64,000 nt of DNA. It comes from CATQGW01 sp965242565. GTDB taxonomy: Bacteria; Chloroflexota; Dehalococcoidia; Bin125. The notes under the pieces are model-generated. The model was given only the letters and a program-made list of their open reading frames with translations. It was not told the DNA's origin and did no database searches. Positions 31,997-40,129 of this stretch are shown piece after piece; positions within the stretch are counted from its first letter, which is position 1, and every line of letters starts with the position of its first letter. The DNA lies in contig OZ251457.1 of the NCBI GenBank assembly GCA_965242565.1, positions 434,001 to 498,000 on the forward strand. The letters run 5' to 3'. The position numbers and the translations under genes were made by a program.

Positions 31997-32497
31997 ATGG
32001 TGATGGCGGAGGACACAGCCCTCGAAGGTTTGACGGTGGTGGACGCCGCGGAATTGGCGACCCGCTGCCAGGAAATCGTGGATCAGGCCGTGCGCAGCGA
32101 GGACCGGCTCGTGCTCACCGGCGACGGCCGCCCCATCGCCTACCTGGAGCGCTACGAACCGCCGCCGCGGCCCTTCTACGTGCGCCCGTCGCCTGAAGGC
32201 GGCGGCGCATCCGAGCGCGTCTACCGCGAGGTCGTCGAGACCATCCACCGGTCCGTCAAGGTGGCGGAGCTGCAAGCGCAATCGCCCGACCTGGTCGAGC
32301 AGGCCGCCGCCAACGACTGGCGGGTGCTGATCTGGAACCGCAACGGCCCCGACGCGATGCTCATCCGCTACTTCTGGGACGGGATGCATCGCAACTCCGG
32401 GATCGACAACGGCGACCTCGTCACGGCGGTCCGCGAGCTGCGCGACGAGATGGCCGCGGAAGCCGAGCGGTCAATGAACCGAAGGTTCCCCCCATGA
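31997..32497 (+). CDS. Phd-like antitoxin, TA module 3
   Basis: The 166-residue antitoxin is nearly identical to module 2 over its first 125 or so residues, also at nucleotide level (about 31060-31437 against 31992-32369). It then carries a different tail (FWDGMHRNSGIDNGDLVTAV, MAAEAERSMNRRFPP). The toxin ATG overlaps the stop (ATGA). The tail with VRELRDEMAAEAE looks like a normal amphipathic antitoxin helix, so this may be the ancestral form. Confidence 0.78.
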   Translation: MVMAEDTALEGLTVVDAAELATRCQEIVDQAVRSEDRLVLTGDGRPIAYLERYEPPPRPFYVRPSPEGGGASERVYREVVETIHRSVKVAELQAQSPDLVEQAAANDWRVLIWNRNGPDAMLIRYFWDGMHRNSGIDNGDLVTAVRELRDEMAAEAERSMNRRFPP

Positions 32498-32892
32498 CGA
32501 TGTTCGACACACACACGCTGCTCTGGTGGCGGTTGGAACCTCATCGGCTGAGCCCGGAGGCCAAGCGAGTCAGCGGCAGTGCTTTCCTCCGCGGCGAGCT
32601 GGCGGTGTCGGTGATCTCGTTTCAGGAGATCGGACGCTTGGTCAGGCGAGGCCGCGTGACGCTGCCGACCGATCTGCGGACTTGGCGTCGGCAGCTGTTG
32701 GACGAAGGTTTAGTGGAGTTGCCGGTCGACGGCGAAATTGTCCTGCGAACGCACGAGCTTGCCAATCTGCCGGCCGATCCCGCTGATCAGCTGATCGTCG
32801 CGACGGCGGCGGAGCGTCACACGCTGATCACCGCCGATGACGAAATCTACGATTGGCTGGGCCCGCTTGACCGCGTCCGCGCCGACGATTAA
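32494..32892 (+). CDS. vapC: VapC-type PIN ribonuclease toxin, TA module 3
   Basis: This 132-residue PIN protein has TMFDTHTLLWW, VSVISFQEIGRL (Gln replaces Trp of FWE, Glu kept), PADQLIVATAAE and TLITADDEIYDWL. All four acidic positions are present. The stop is followed within 30 bases by the promoter of the next CaiB gene. Confidence 0.88.
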   Translation: MTMFDTHTLLWWRLEPHRLSPEAKRVSGSAFLRGELAVSVISFQEIGRLVRRGRVTLPTDLRTWRRQLLDEGLVELPVDGEIVLRTHELANLPADPADQLIVATAAERHTLITADDEIYDWLGPLDRVRADD

Positions 32893-32903
32893 CCCCTGCA
32901 CGT

Positions 32904-32909
32904 TAGACT
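32904..32909 (+). promoter_or_regulatory. Candidate -10 box, probably giving a leaderless CaiB message
   Basis: TAGACT ends ten bases before the GTG start of the next CaiB gene. The following bases contain no Shine-Dalgarno. Confidence 0.5.
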
Positions 32910-32919
32910 CAACGCCAGC

Positions 32920-34131
32920 GTGACTGACACCAACACCCCCCAGGACACTCCCCGCCCCTTTGACGGCGTCCGCGTGCTCGAGCTCGCCGAGGGCATCTCC
33001 GGTCCCTTCGCCGGGCGCTGGCTCGCCGCGCTCGGCGCTGACGTCGTCAAAATCGAGCGCACCACCGGCGACCCCTCCCGCGCCTTCGGACCCTGGCCCG
33101 ACGACCTCCCCGACGACGAAACCAGCGGCCTCTACCTCTACCTCAACGGCGGCAAGCGCAGCGTCACGCTCAACCTCGACACCTCCGACGGGCGCGCGAT
33201 CCTCGAAGAGCTGGCGGCCGACGCCGAAATCGTGATCGAATCGTTCGCGCCCGGCTACCTGGCCGAGCGCGGACTGGACTACGACGCGCTCTCCGCACAG
33301 CGCCCCCAGCTGGTGATGATCTCAATCACTCCCTTCGGCCGGACAGGCCCCAACGCCGACCTGCCCGCCACCGAACTCACCCTCTTCGCCGCCTGCGGCC
33401 AACTCTGGCTAACCGGCGACCCGGCCCGTACCCCGCTCAAAAACGGCGGCTCGCAGCCCTCCTACCAGGCTGGCCTCAACGCACTCGCCGCCGTCGCCGG
33501 CGCCTACTACGGCGCGCTCGCCCACGGACAGGGCGCGCACATCGACCTGGCCATGCAGGAAACCTACGCCGCCATGGCCGAAGCCTTCATGACCCGCGCC
33601 TCCCAACTCGGCATCGAGACGCTCCGCTCCGGCAACAACCTCAACGCCCTCTGGGGCATCTACCCCACCGCCGACGGCTACGGCGGCGTCTGCGCCCTCC
33701 CGCGCAACTTCCCCGGCCTCGTCGAAGCGCTCGACATGGAGGAAATCCGCGATCCCCGCTTCGCCGAGCCCGCCGGCCGCCTCGAACACAACGACGAGCT
33801 GATCGCCCTGCTCTACGGCTGGTTCGCCCAGCGCACCCGCGAGGATCTGACCGAACTCGGCCTGCGCCACCGCGTCCCCTTCGGCTACGTCGCCTCGATC
33901 GCCGACCTCGTCGAATCCGAACACCTCAAACAGCGCGACTTCTTCATCCAACAGGACCACCCCCGCGCCGGCGCGCTCACCTTCCCCGGCCGCCTCTGGA
34001 CCAGCAGCGAGCACGACTGGCGCAGCGACCGCGCCCCCGAACTCGGCGAACATAACGTCGCCGTCCTCCACCAGGAGCTCGGCTACGACCTCGAAGACCT
34101 CGTCCGCCTCCGCGAACTCGACGCCATCTAG
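32920..34131 (+). CDS. CaiB/BaiF (family III) CoA-transferase
   Basis: The 403-residue protein starts at GTG with MTDTNTPQDT. It carries GVRVLELAEGISGPFAGRWL, GADVVKIERTTGD, LNGGKRSVTLNLD, ESFAPGYLAERGLDYD and SITPFGRTGPNADL, a textbook family III N-terminal half. The C-terminal half has a YxNxHPxxGxLxFPG-like segment (HPRAGALTFPG) and LGEHN. It is followed after 13 bases by another family III gene, probably as a two-gene operon. Confidence 0.95.
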   Translation: MTDTNTPQDTPRPFDGVRVLELAEGISGPFAGRWLAALGADVVKIERTTGDPSRAFGPWPDDLPDDETSGLYLYLNGGKRSVTLNLDTSDGRAILEELAADAEIVIESFAPGYLAERGLDYDALSAQRPQLVMISITPFGRTGPNADLPATELTLFAACGQLWLTGDPARTPLKNGGSQPSYQAGLNALAAVAGAYYGALAHGQGAHIDLAMQETYAAMAEAFMTRASQLGIETLRSGNNLNALWGIYPTADGYGGVCALPRNFPGLVEALDMEEIRDPRFAEPAGRLEHNDELIALLYGWFAQRTREDLTELGLRHRVPFGYVASIADLVESEHLKQRDFFIQQDHPRAGALTFPGRLWTSSEHDWRSDRAPELGEHNVAVLHQELGYDLEDLVRLRELDAI

Positions 34132-34144
34132 GGAGCGCCGCATC

Positions 34145-35431
34145 ATGCCCGACCCCGGCCGACCCCTCAGCGGCGTCCGCGTCGCCGACCTCACGATGAT
34201 CTGGGCCGGCCCTTACGCCACCAAAATCCTCGCCGACCAGGGCGCGGAGGTGATCAAAATCGAATCCCCCCGCGCCTGGGACAACATCCGCACCCTGCTC
34301 CCGCCGCCCACCGCGCCCGGCGAGCGCTGGTGGAACACCAACTTCTACTTCCACGAGTACAGCCGCAACAAAAAGTCGCTCAGCCTCGACCTCGCCGCGC
34401 CCCGCGGCAAGGAAATCTTCGCCCGCCTCGTCGCCGAGTGCGATGTCGTGATCGAGAACTACCGCACCGACGTGATGGACAACCTCGGCCTCAGCTACGA
34501 CTGGCTGCGCAAGCAGCGCGAGGACATCATCGTCGTCGGCATGGCCGGCTTCGGCAAAACCGGCCCCGAGCGCAACGCCGTCGGCTATGGGCCGATCATC
34601 GAGATGATGTCCGGCCTCACCTCCACCAGCGGCTACGGCGACGACGGCATGCCCTACAAGAGCGGCATCTCCTACGGCGACCCCATCGCCGGCGTCACCG
34701 CCGCCGCCGCCGTCGCCACCGCCCTCATCCACCGCCGCCGCACCGGACGCGGCCAATACATCGACCTCTCCCAGCGCGAAGCCATGTCCACGATGCTCGG
34801 CGAGTTCTATATGGACTGGTCGATGAACCGCCGGCTGCCCGAGCATCAGGGCAACGGGCACGACTGGATGGCCCCGCACAACATCTACCCCTGCGCCGGC
34901 GAGGAGGAGTGGATCGCCATCTGCGTCCGCACCGACGCCGAGTGGGAATCACTCAAGCAGGTCATGGGCGCCCCCGCCTGGGCGGACGGCGAGGAATACT
35001 CAGACCAAATCTTCCGCTGGGAGCACCGCGAACAGCTGGACCGCGCAGTCGCCGAGTGGACCTCGACGCGCAGCAAAACCGAGCTGTTCGGGTCCCTGCG
35101 CGACGCCCGCATCCCCTCCTCACCCGTCTGGAAGACGCTCGAAGTGATCCGCGACCCGCACCTCAAGGCCCGCGGCTACTACGAGCCGCTCCACCACCCC
35201 GAAGTCGGCATCTGGAACGTCCACGGCTGGCTCTGGCGCACCGCCGGCGCAGGTCCCTGCGTGCTCGCCCCCGCCCCCGACTTCGGTCAACACAACGACG
35301 AAATCCTCGGCGGCCTGCTCGGCCTCAGCGCCGAAGAGCAGGCGGCCCTCGAAGCCGCCGGCATCACCGCCGCCCGCCCCGAAGGCATCCCCTTCGCCTC
35401 CGAAATGCCCGCCCAACCCTCCCTCATCTAA
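34145..35431 (+). CDS. CaiB/BaiF (family III) CoA-transferase
   Basis: The 428-residue protein includes GVRVADLTMIWAGPYATKIL, GAEVIKIESPRAW, YSRNKKSLSLDLA, ENYRTDVMDNLGLSYD, GFGKTGPERN and MSGLTSTSGYGDDG. These resemble the formyl-CoA or succinyl-CoA transferase type more than the shorter, diverged copies elsewhere in the window. Substrates are unknown. The stop is followed by a long repeat-filled gap, so this is the end of the operon. Confidence 0.95.
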   Translation: MPDPGRPLSGVRVADLTMIWAGPYATKILADQGAEVIKIESPRAWDNIRTLLPPPTAPGERWWNTNFYFHEYSRNKKSLSLDLAAPRGKEIFARLVAECDVVIENYRTDVMDNLGLSYDWLRKQREDIIVVGMAGFGKTGPERNAVGYGPIIEMMSGLTSTSGYGDDGMPYKSGISYGDPIAGVTAAAAVATALIHRRRTGRGQYIDLSQREAMSTMLGEFYMDWSMNRRLPEHQGNGHDWMAPHNIYPCAGEEEWIAICVRTDAEWESLKQVMGAPAWADGEEYSDQIFRWEHREQLDRAVAEWTSTRSKTELFGSLRDARIPSSPVWKTLEVIRDPHLKARGYYEPLHHPEVGIWNVHGWLWRTAGAGPCVLAPAPDFGQHNDEILGGLLGLSAEEQAALEAAGITAARPEGIPFASEMPAQPSLI

Positions 35432-36076
35432 GCCCCGTCCACCAACCCGCCATACCCCCGCCCCCTTTTCCCCGTCATTCCCGCCCCCTTTTCCCCGTCA
35501 TTCCCGCCCCCTTTTCCCCGTCATTCCCGCCCCCTTTTCCCCGTCATTCCCGCCCCCCTTTCCCCGTCATACCCCCACCCCCTTTTCCTCGTCATTCCCG
35601 CCCCCGAGCGGGAATCGGCCCCGAGTCCCCCTCCAACGTCGCGCTACATCACTCCCCCACTCCGTCGCCCCAGACTTGATCTGGGGCCCAAACCCAACTC
35701 TCTTCACGCGCCAGAGCCCCGACCTGCCCCCCAACGCCCGCACGCAGGACCGCCCAACGCCCCACCCCACTAACCCACCATCCCTGACCTCCGCCATCCC
35801 CGCGCACCTCTCCGTCATACCCGCGCTTGCCGCGGAGCCTGCCCCCGGCCCGAACGGGGGTATCTCGACGTGAACAGCGCCAACGCCGCACTCTCTTCCC
35901 TAACCTTCGCCTACGCGCATGAGCCGCGCCGAATCATCATCAGCATAACCCCTTATCAAACACTATTGACATCCTACGCGCAAATCTGCCACCCTTCCCC
36001 CACCGGTCCTCATCTCCGCCCCGAAGCCGCCGAACAGTCGGCCGCCCGCATGCGCGGGGGTGGGAAGGGGGAGCAC
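35432..36076. other. 645-base repeat-rich gap before the collagen-like gene
   Basis: The left part is a 23-base tandem array. A partial copy of the CAGACTTGATCTGGG core repeat follows at about 35663-35760, then another repeat family (GTCATACCCGCGCTTGCCGC type, about 35813-35870). The right part (about 35925-36000) is markedly AT-richer, includes TTGACA at 35966-35971, and is the most likely promoter region for the collagen-like gene, although no good -10 is seen at 17 bases. Confidence 0.6.
35461..35612. repeat. Tandem array, 23-base unit on a CGTCATTCCCGC core
   Basis: About six to seven head-to-tail copies of a 23-base unit made of the CGTCATTCCCGC core plus CCCCTTTTCCC. The last copies are degenerate, and the array ends in a hairpin with GAGCGGGAATC. 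No spacers lie between units, so it is not CRISPR. Confidence 0.85.
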
Positions 36077-38278
36077 ATGGTCCATCTGCCGCCGCCGCTC
36101 ATGCACGAGCGACCGCACCTGCCGCACGCCGTCAGCGAAGCCTTACGACACCGCCCCCACATCGTGCCGCTCATCGCCGACTCCCCCCAGCACCACCCAC
36201 GCATCTTCAGCGCCGCCGCGATCGGTGCCAGCTTCCTGCTGCTCCTCGTCGCAGCCATCACCGTCTACAACAGCATCGTGCGAGCGCCCGACGCTCAAAA
36301 CGGGGCGCTGACCGAGGCGCTGCTGGCCTCCGGCACGACGGCCGACTGGCACTGGGGCGGCGGTCCGCCCGATGCGGAAGCCGCCGCCGCGCGAGACGGC
36401 GAACTCCAGCCCGGCAACCTCTACATCAACACCGACAACGGCGACATCTACCTGCGGCTCGAAGACGGTTGGAGCGACGATCCCGTCGGCAGTCTGGGCA
36501 GCGCCGCTCAGCCGATCATCCTCGAGCAGCCCGCCGCCGCCGGTGTTGATCGGGCGTCAATTGTCGGGGGGGGGGGGGGTAAAACCGGTGATTCTTCCGC
36601 CGACTACAGCACATCGGGCGCTCCGGGACCCGCCGGACCGCCCGGTCCGCGCGGCGAAGCGGGGCTGCAAGGACCCGATGGCGAACGCGGTCCCCGCGGC
36701 CTGATCGGACCCACCGGCCCGCAAGGATTGCAAGGCGAGCAGGGCGAACCCGGCCCCGCTGGTGCAATCGGCCCGCAAGGGCTGCAAGGCGAACAGGGTG
36801 AGCGCGGCGAACCCGGTCCCGCCGGTGCAGTCGGCACGCAAGGACTGCAAGGCGAGCGCGGCCCCGCTGGTCCTGCCGGCGCAGTCGGCGCAATCGGTCC
36901 GCAGGGTCCTGTCGGCCCCGCCGGTCCGCGAGGATTGCAAGGCATCCCCGGACCTCCCGGCGCACAAGGCGAGCGCGGCGAGCAGGGCCTCCAGGGACCC
37001 ACCGGACCGGCCGGGGGTCCGCCCGGACCGCAAGGCGCTGTGGGACCGTCCGGACCTCAAGGCGACGACGGCCCGCCCGGTCCGCGCGGCGAACGCGGAC
37101 CGCAGGGCGAGCGCGGACCCGCCGGTCCGCAGGGTATCCAGGGACCGCCCGGACCCGCCGGCGGCCCGCGAGGAGCCACCGGCGCGGTCGGCCCCCAAGG
37201 TCCGCAGGGACCGCGCGGCCCACAGGGCGAACGCGGCTTCACGGGCGGCAGCGGCGCGCCCGGCCCGCAGGGCGCGACGGGCGAACGCGGCCCCGCCGGA
37301 CAGCGCGGCGGCCGCTGGTTCACCCACGCCGGCGGCCACGCCTCCTACAGCTGGACGGGCATCGCCCTGCAATCCGGCGACATGTTCATGAACACCGCCA
37401 ACTCGCAGATCTTCAGCTACGACGGCGCAGCTTGGGCGCTGGTCGGCACGCTGACCGGCATCCGGGGATTGCAGGGGCCGCAGGGCGCGGTCGGTCCGCA
37501 AGGCCCGCAGGGAGCGACCGGCCCGCAAGGCGAGCAAGGCCCACAAGGAAACATCGGCGCCGCCGGCCCCACCGGCTCGGTAGGCCCGCAGGGCGAAGCG
37601 GGCAACCGCATCTACCACCACACCGCCGCCCCGCCCGCCGTCGGCGACGCCTACTGGAGCGCCTACGGCAACCCGACGCTGCAACGCGGCGACCTGCTGA
37701 TCAACACCGGCAACGGCGACCTGCACTGGTACGGCGGCAGCGCCTGGTCGCTGCTCGTCAACCTCCGTCAGGGACCGCAGGGACCGGCCGGTCCGACCGG
37801 ACCGCAGGGCGACCAGGGCGCGACCGGTCCTCAGGGCGCGCGCGGAATGGGCTGGCACTTCGGCACCGACGACGTGCCGGCGCCCGTCGGTCCGGTCGCC
37901 GGCGACCTCTACTTCAACTACCAGAGCTTCGACGTCTACGCCTACCGCTCGGCTCCGGGTACGGGCACGAGCTGGAATCGGGTCACGTCGCTGCGCGGGC
38001 CGCAGGGCGAGGTCGGCCCGCAAGGCTCCCAGGGCGAGATCGGTCCGCAAGGCGCGCCGGGCGCAACAGGAGCAGCGGGCGCGACCGGCCCCGCAGGCGC
38101 GCCGGGCAACCAGTGGTACCACGGAGCCGGTGAGCCGACGAGCAACCCGCCCGCCGCGCGAGCCGGCGGCTTCCGCGCCGGCGACATGTACCTCGACACC
38201 TCCAACCACCGCATCTGGAGCCACAACGGCTCCGCTTGGACCCAGATCGCCAGCCTCGTCGTCACCGCCCAGCCCTGA
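36077..38278 (+). CDS. Membrane-anchored collagen-like surface protein with five W/GD modules
   Basis: The ATG at 36077 with AAGGGGGAG upstream gives 733 residues. A His/Pro-rich cytoplasmic segment (1-43) and one transmembrane helix (about 44-67) precede alternating collagen G-X-Y tracts (about 175-410, 455-505, 560-587, 640-675). Five globular modules of about 50 residues carry GNLYINTDNGD, GDMFMNTANSQIF, GDLLINTGNGDLHW, GDLYFNYQSFDVY and GDMYLDTSNHRIW, each ending in a GxxW strand. Such proteins form trimeric stalks on cells, spores or phage fibres. A run of 14 G (36566-36579) encodes GGGGG within residues 164-168 and could switch the reading frame. The open frame extends to GTG 35870, but that part is repeat-derived. 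Confidence 0.9.
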   Translation: MVHLPPPLMHERPHLPHAVSEALRHRPHIVPLIADSPQHHPRIFSAAAIGASFLLLLVAAITVYNSIVRAPDAQNGALTEALLASGTTADWHWGGGPPDAEAAAARDGELQPGNLYINTDNGDIYLRLEDGWSDDPVGSLGSAAQPIILEQPAAAGVDRASIVGGGGGKTGDSSADYSTSGAPGPAGPPGPRGEAGLQGPDGERGPRGLIGPTGPQGLQGEQGEPGPAGAIGPQGLQGEQGERGEPGPAGAVGTQGLQGERGPAGPAGAVGAIGPQGPVGPAGPRGLQGIPGPPGAQGERGEQGLQGPTGPAGGPPGPQGAVGPSGPQGDDGPPGPRGERGPQGERGPAGPQGIQGPPGPAGGPRGATGAVGPQGPQGPRGPQGERGFTGGSGAPGPQGATGERGPAGQRGGRWFTHAGGHASYSWTGIALQSGDMFMNTANSQIFSYDGAAWALVGTLTGIRGLQGPQGAVGPQGPQGATGPQGEQGPQGNIGAAGPTGSVGPQGEAGNRIYHHTAAPPAVGDAYWSAYGNPTLQRGDLLINTGNGDLHWYGGSAWSLLVNLRQGPQGPAGPTGPQGDQGATGPQGARGMGWHFGTDDVPAPVGPVAGDLYFNYQSFDVYAYRSAPGTGTSWNRVTSLRGPQGEVGPQGSQGEIGPQGAPGATGAAGATGPAGAPGNQWYHGAGEPTSNPPAARAGGFRAGDMYLDTSNHRIWSHNGSAWTQIASLVVTAQP
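36566..36579 (+). repeat. Homopolymer of 14 G inside the collagen-like gene
   Basis: An uninterrupted run of 14 G lies between ATTGTC and TAAAAC, upstream of all collagen tracts. Length change by one would frameshift about 78 % of the protein. It is either a phase-variation tract or a sequencing problem spot. Confidence 0.95.
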
Positions 38279-38295
38279 CCGGTCCCCGCGGAGCG

Positions 38296-38327
38296 GTCCG
38301 CCGCGCCCGTCGACGGGCGCGGCGGAC
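38296..38327. terminator. Perfect 32-base palindrome between convergent genes
   Basis: Arms GTCCGCCGCGCCCGTC and its exact reverse complement meet without a loop. The palindrome is 17 bases after the collagen-like stop and 10 bases from the stop of the convergent gene. It is a likely bidirectional terminator, and lacks a U-tract on either strand. Confidence 0.75.
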
Positions 38328-38337
38328 CCGTTCCGCA

Positions 38338-38796
38338 TCACTCACGTTCTCGCTCCACCACCGCGTCCCCCAGCGCCTCGCGGAAATACCCCGTACGCCC
38401 TTCCAGCGACTCCCCCACCACCTCCGCCCACGCCGCCGCCGGACCCAGCCGCCGCGCAATCTCCTCTATATCCGTCCACCACTCCCAGCCGCGCGGCAGC
38501 GGCGCCGGCAGCTCCAGCCGCAGCGCATCCTCCTCCTCAGGCAGCCAGAAACGGCAATACCACGCCCGCCGACGCACAATCCCCGCCTGCATCATCAGCG
38601 CATAGGTCGTGCGCCCCGCATCGTCGCGCCGCTCCGGTTCCTCCGCGCAACGCAGCAGGAAGTTGAAGATCGAGAACTGCCCCGACTCGACGCCCGTCCG
38701 CGCCGCGCCGATGCGCCGCACCCCGTCGGCCACCGCCAGCAGCAGCGCCGCCCGCTCCACCGACAGGTTCGCCTCCTCCAGCGTCGTCGCCCTCAC
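38338..38796 (-). CDS. Hypothetical protein (152 aa)
   Basis: The soluble protein has an alpha-helical N-terminal part (LSVERAALLLAVADGVRRIGA). A FSIFNFLLRCAEEPERRDD segment follows, then tryptophan-rich WYCRFWLPEEEDAL and PRGWEWWTDIEEIARR. No family is recognised. Its ATG overlaps the crotonase stop by four bases (ATGA), so it is translated together with the crotonase and may modify or accompany its activity. Confidence 0.65.
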   Translation of the reverse strand: MRATTLEEANLSVERAALLLAVADGVRRIGAARTGVESGQFSIFNFLLRCAEEPERRDDAGRTTYALMMQAGIVRRRAWYCRFWLPEEEDALRLELPAPLPRGWEWWTDIEEIARRLGPAAAWAEVVGESLEGRTGYFREALGDAVVERERE

Positions 38797-39611
38797 CGCT
38801 CGCCGCGCTGAAACTCGTCAAGCGTCGCCCGCAGCCCGTGCTCGCGGATGCTCCGATTCATCGCCAGCACCGGCTCCGAAAAGTGCGCAATCGTGTCGAT
38901 CTCCACCCCGCCCAGCAGCGCCTCGCGGAAGCCTTGCACCTCCTGCGTGCGGTTGATCGCCTTCTTCTGTAGCACCAGAATCTCTTTCGGCGTCCGCGCC
39001 GCCCGCTGCGCGTACTCCTCCACGAATTCGTCCAGCTGATCGGGTGGCAAACTGCGGTTGAACAGCCCGATCTCCGCCGCCTCCGCGCCCGAAATCATCG
39101 AGCCGACCGGAAAGAAGAACTCCTTCGCCCGCTTCGCGCCCACCTGCCAGGCCCAGAACGAGGCCACGAAGCCCGCGCCCAGCGGCAGCTGTGGCGCGCC
39201 CACCCGCGCGTCGTCCGCCGCGAATGTCACATCGCAGATCGTCGCCAACTGCGTGCCGCCGGCCAGGCAGTGCCCGTGGACTTTGGCGATCACCGGCAGC
39301 CGCAAGTCCCAGATGCGCAGCCAGTTGCGCAGCAGCTCCTCCAGCCCGTCGCGGTCCCGCGAGATCGCCGACGCCTGCTCCGCTGCCACACCGCCGCCGC
39401 CCTGAAGGTCGTAGCCCGCGCTGAACGCCCGTCCCGCCCCGCTCAGCAGCGCCACATGGACGCCGTCGTCGCGCTCCGCCTCCGTTAGCGCCTCGATCAG
39501 CTCGCGCTGCATCGCCCGCGAGATCGCGTTCAGCTTCTCCGGGCGATTGAGCGCAATCCGCGCCACCCGCCCCTCGCGCTCCACCCGAATCGTCTCCCAC
39601 TGCTCAGCCAT
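38793..39611 (-). CDS. Enoyl-CoA hydratase/isomerase (crotonase) family protein
   Basis: The 272-residue crotonase has IALNRPEKLNAISRAM, the first oxyanion segment GAGRAFSAGYDLQGG and the second VHGHCLAGGTQLATICD. In hydratases the next loop carries a catalytic Glu in a PE motif. Here it reads VGAPQLPLGAG, with Gln at that position, so canonical hydration is doubtful. It may act as an isomerase, lyase or thioesterase-like crotonase. Co-translated with the 152-residue ORF downstream. Confidence 0.9.
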   Translation of the reverse strand: MAEQWETIRVEREGRVARIALNRPEKLNAISRAMQRELIEALTEAERDDGVHVALLSGAGRAFSAGYDLQGGGGVAAEQASAISRDRDGLEELLRNWLRIWDLRLPVIAKVHGHCLAGGTQLATICDVTFAADDARVGAPQLPLGAGFVASFWAWQVGAKRAKEFFFPVGSMISGAEAAEIGLFNRSLPPDQLDEFVEEYAQRAARTPKEILVLQKKAINRTQEVQGFREALLGGVEIDTIAHFSEPVLAMNRSIREHGLRATLDEFQRGER

Positions 39612-40129
39612 CGCCCACCTCCTAACTCACCCCTGATCGTACGCCCTTCACCTCGCACTCCCCCCACTCCGCGCCCCCTGGCAACCTCCGACCACCGCTT
39701 GACCCCCATCACAGTTGCTCCGTCGCCCCAGCACACCCCCTTTCCGTCGCCCCAGACTTGATCTGGGGCCCAAACCCAACGTTGCGCGCGACACCAAGCT
39801 CCCGCGCCGTCCCCACTTCCGTCATACCCGCGCTTGCCGTGGGTATCTCGCCGAGAGCAGCACCACCGTTGCATCCCCCTCCCTCCCGTCATTCCCGCCT
39901 CCGAGCGGGAATCAGCCCCGCGCATCCTCCTAACGCCCCTCCCTACCCGATCCGACCATCCCGACCAGATAGAAACCCCACTCACACCCCAAGACTCACC
40001 CGACCACCCCCATCGCGCCATCTGTGGACCACTCAGACTCCCCCAGTTGCCATCGACGCTTGAATGTTCTAGATTTCTGTTTGGAACTCACGTTCCCGGC
40101 GGCGTGGACGACATCCCAGGAAAACCCCA
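39612..40129. other. 518-base repeat-filled gap
   Basis: No gene is seen. At about 39672-39730 lies a sequence of some 57 bases starting CCCCCTGGCAACCTCCG that is repeated exactly at 54296-54352, next to the IS110 remnant. A partial core repeat with CAGACTTGATCTGGG follows (about 39748-39785), then GTCATACCCGCGCTTGCC- and CGTCATTCCCGCC-type hairpins (39825-39915). The segment 40040-40090 is AT-richer and may hold the promoter of the next small ORF. Confidence 0.6.

Noticed and set aside
35461..35612. Possible CRISPR array in the tandem repeats (also 40.2, 43.5 and 53.2 kb)
   Set aside because: Units of 23-25 bases follow one another directly with fixed linkers; there are no unique spacers and no cas genes in the window.
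35966..35971. TTGACA as the -35 of the collagen-like gene
   Set aside because: The sequence 17 bases downstream (CCACCC) is not a -10, so it is mentioned only as part of the gap.
35870..36076. GTG start 69 codons upstream for the collagen-like protein
   Set aside because: That stretch overlaps repeat DNA and an AT-rich promoter-like region; the ATG at 36077 has a strong ribosome-binding site.
36557..38341. Long minus-strand ORFs opposite the collagen-like gene
   Set aside because: They mirror the G-X-Y repeat codons and have no start context or domain.
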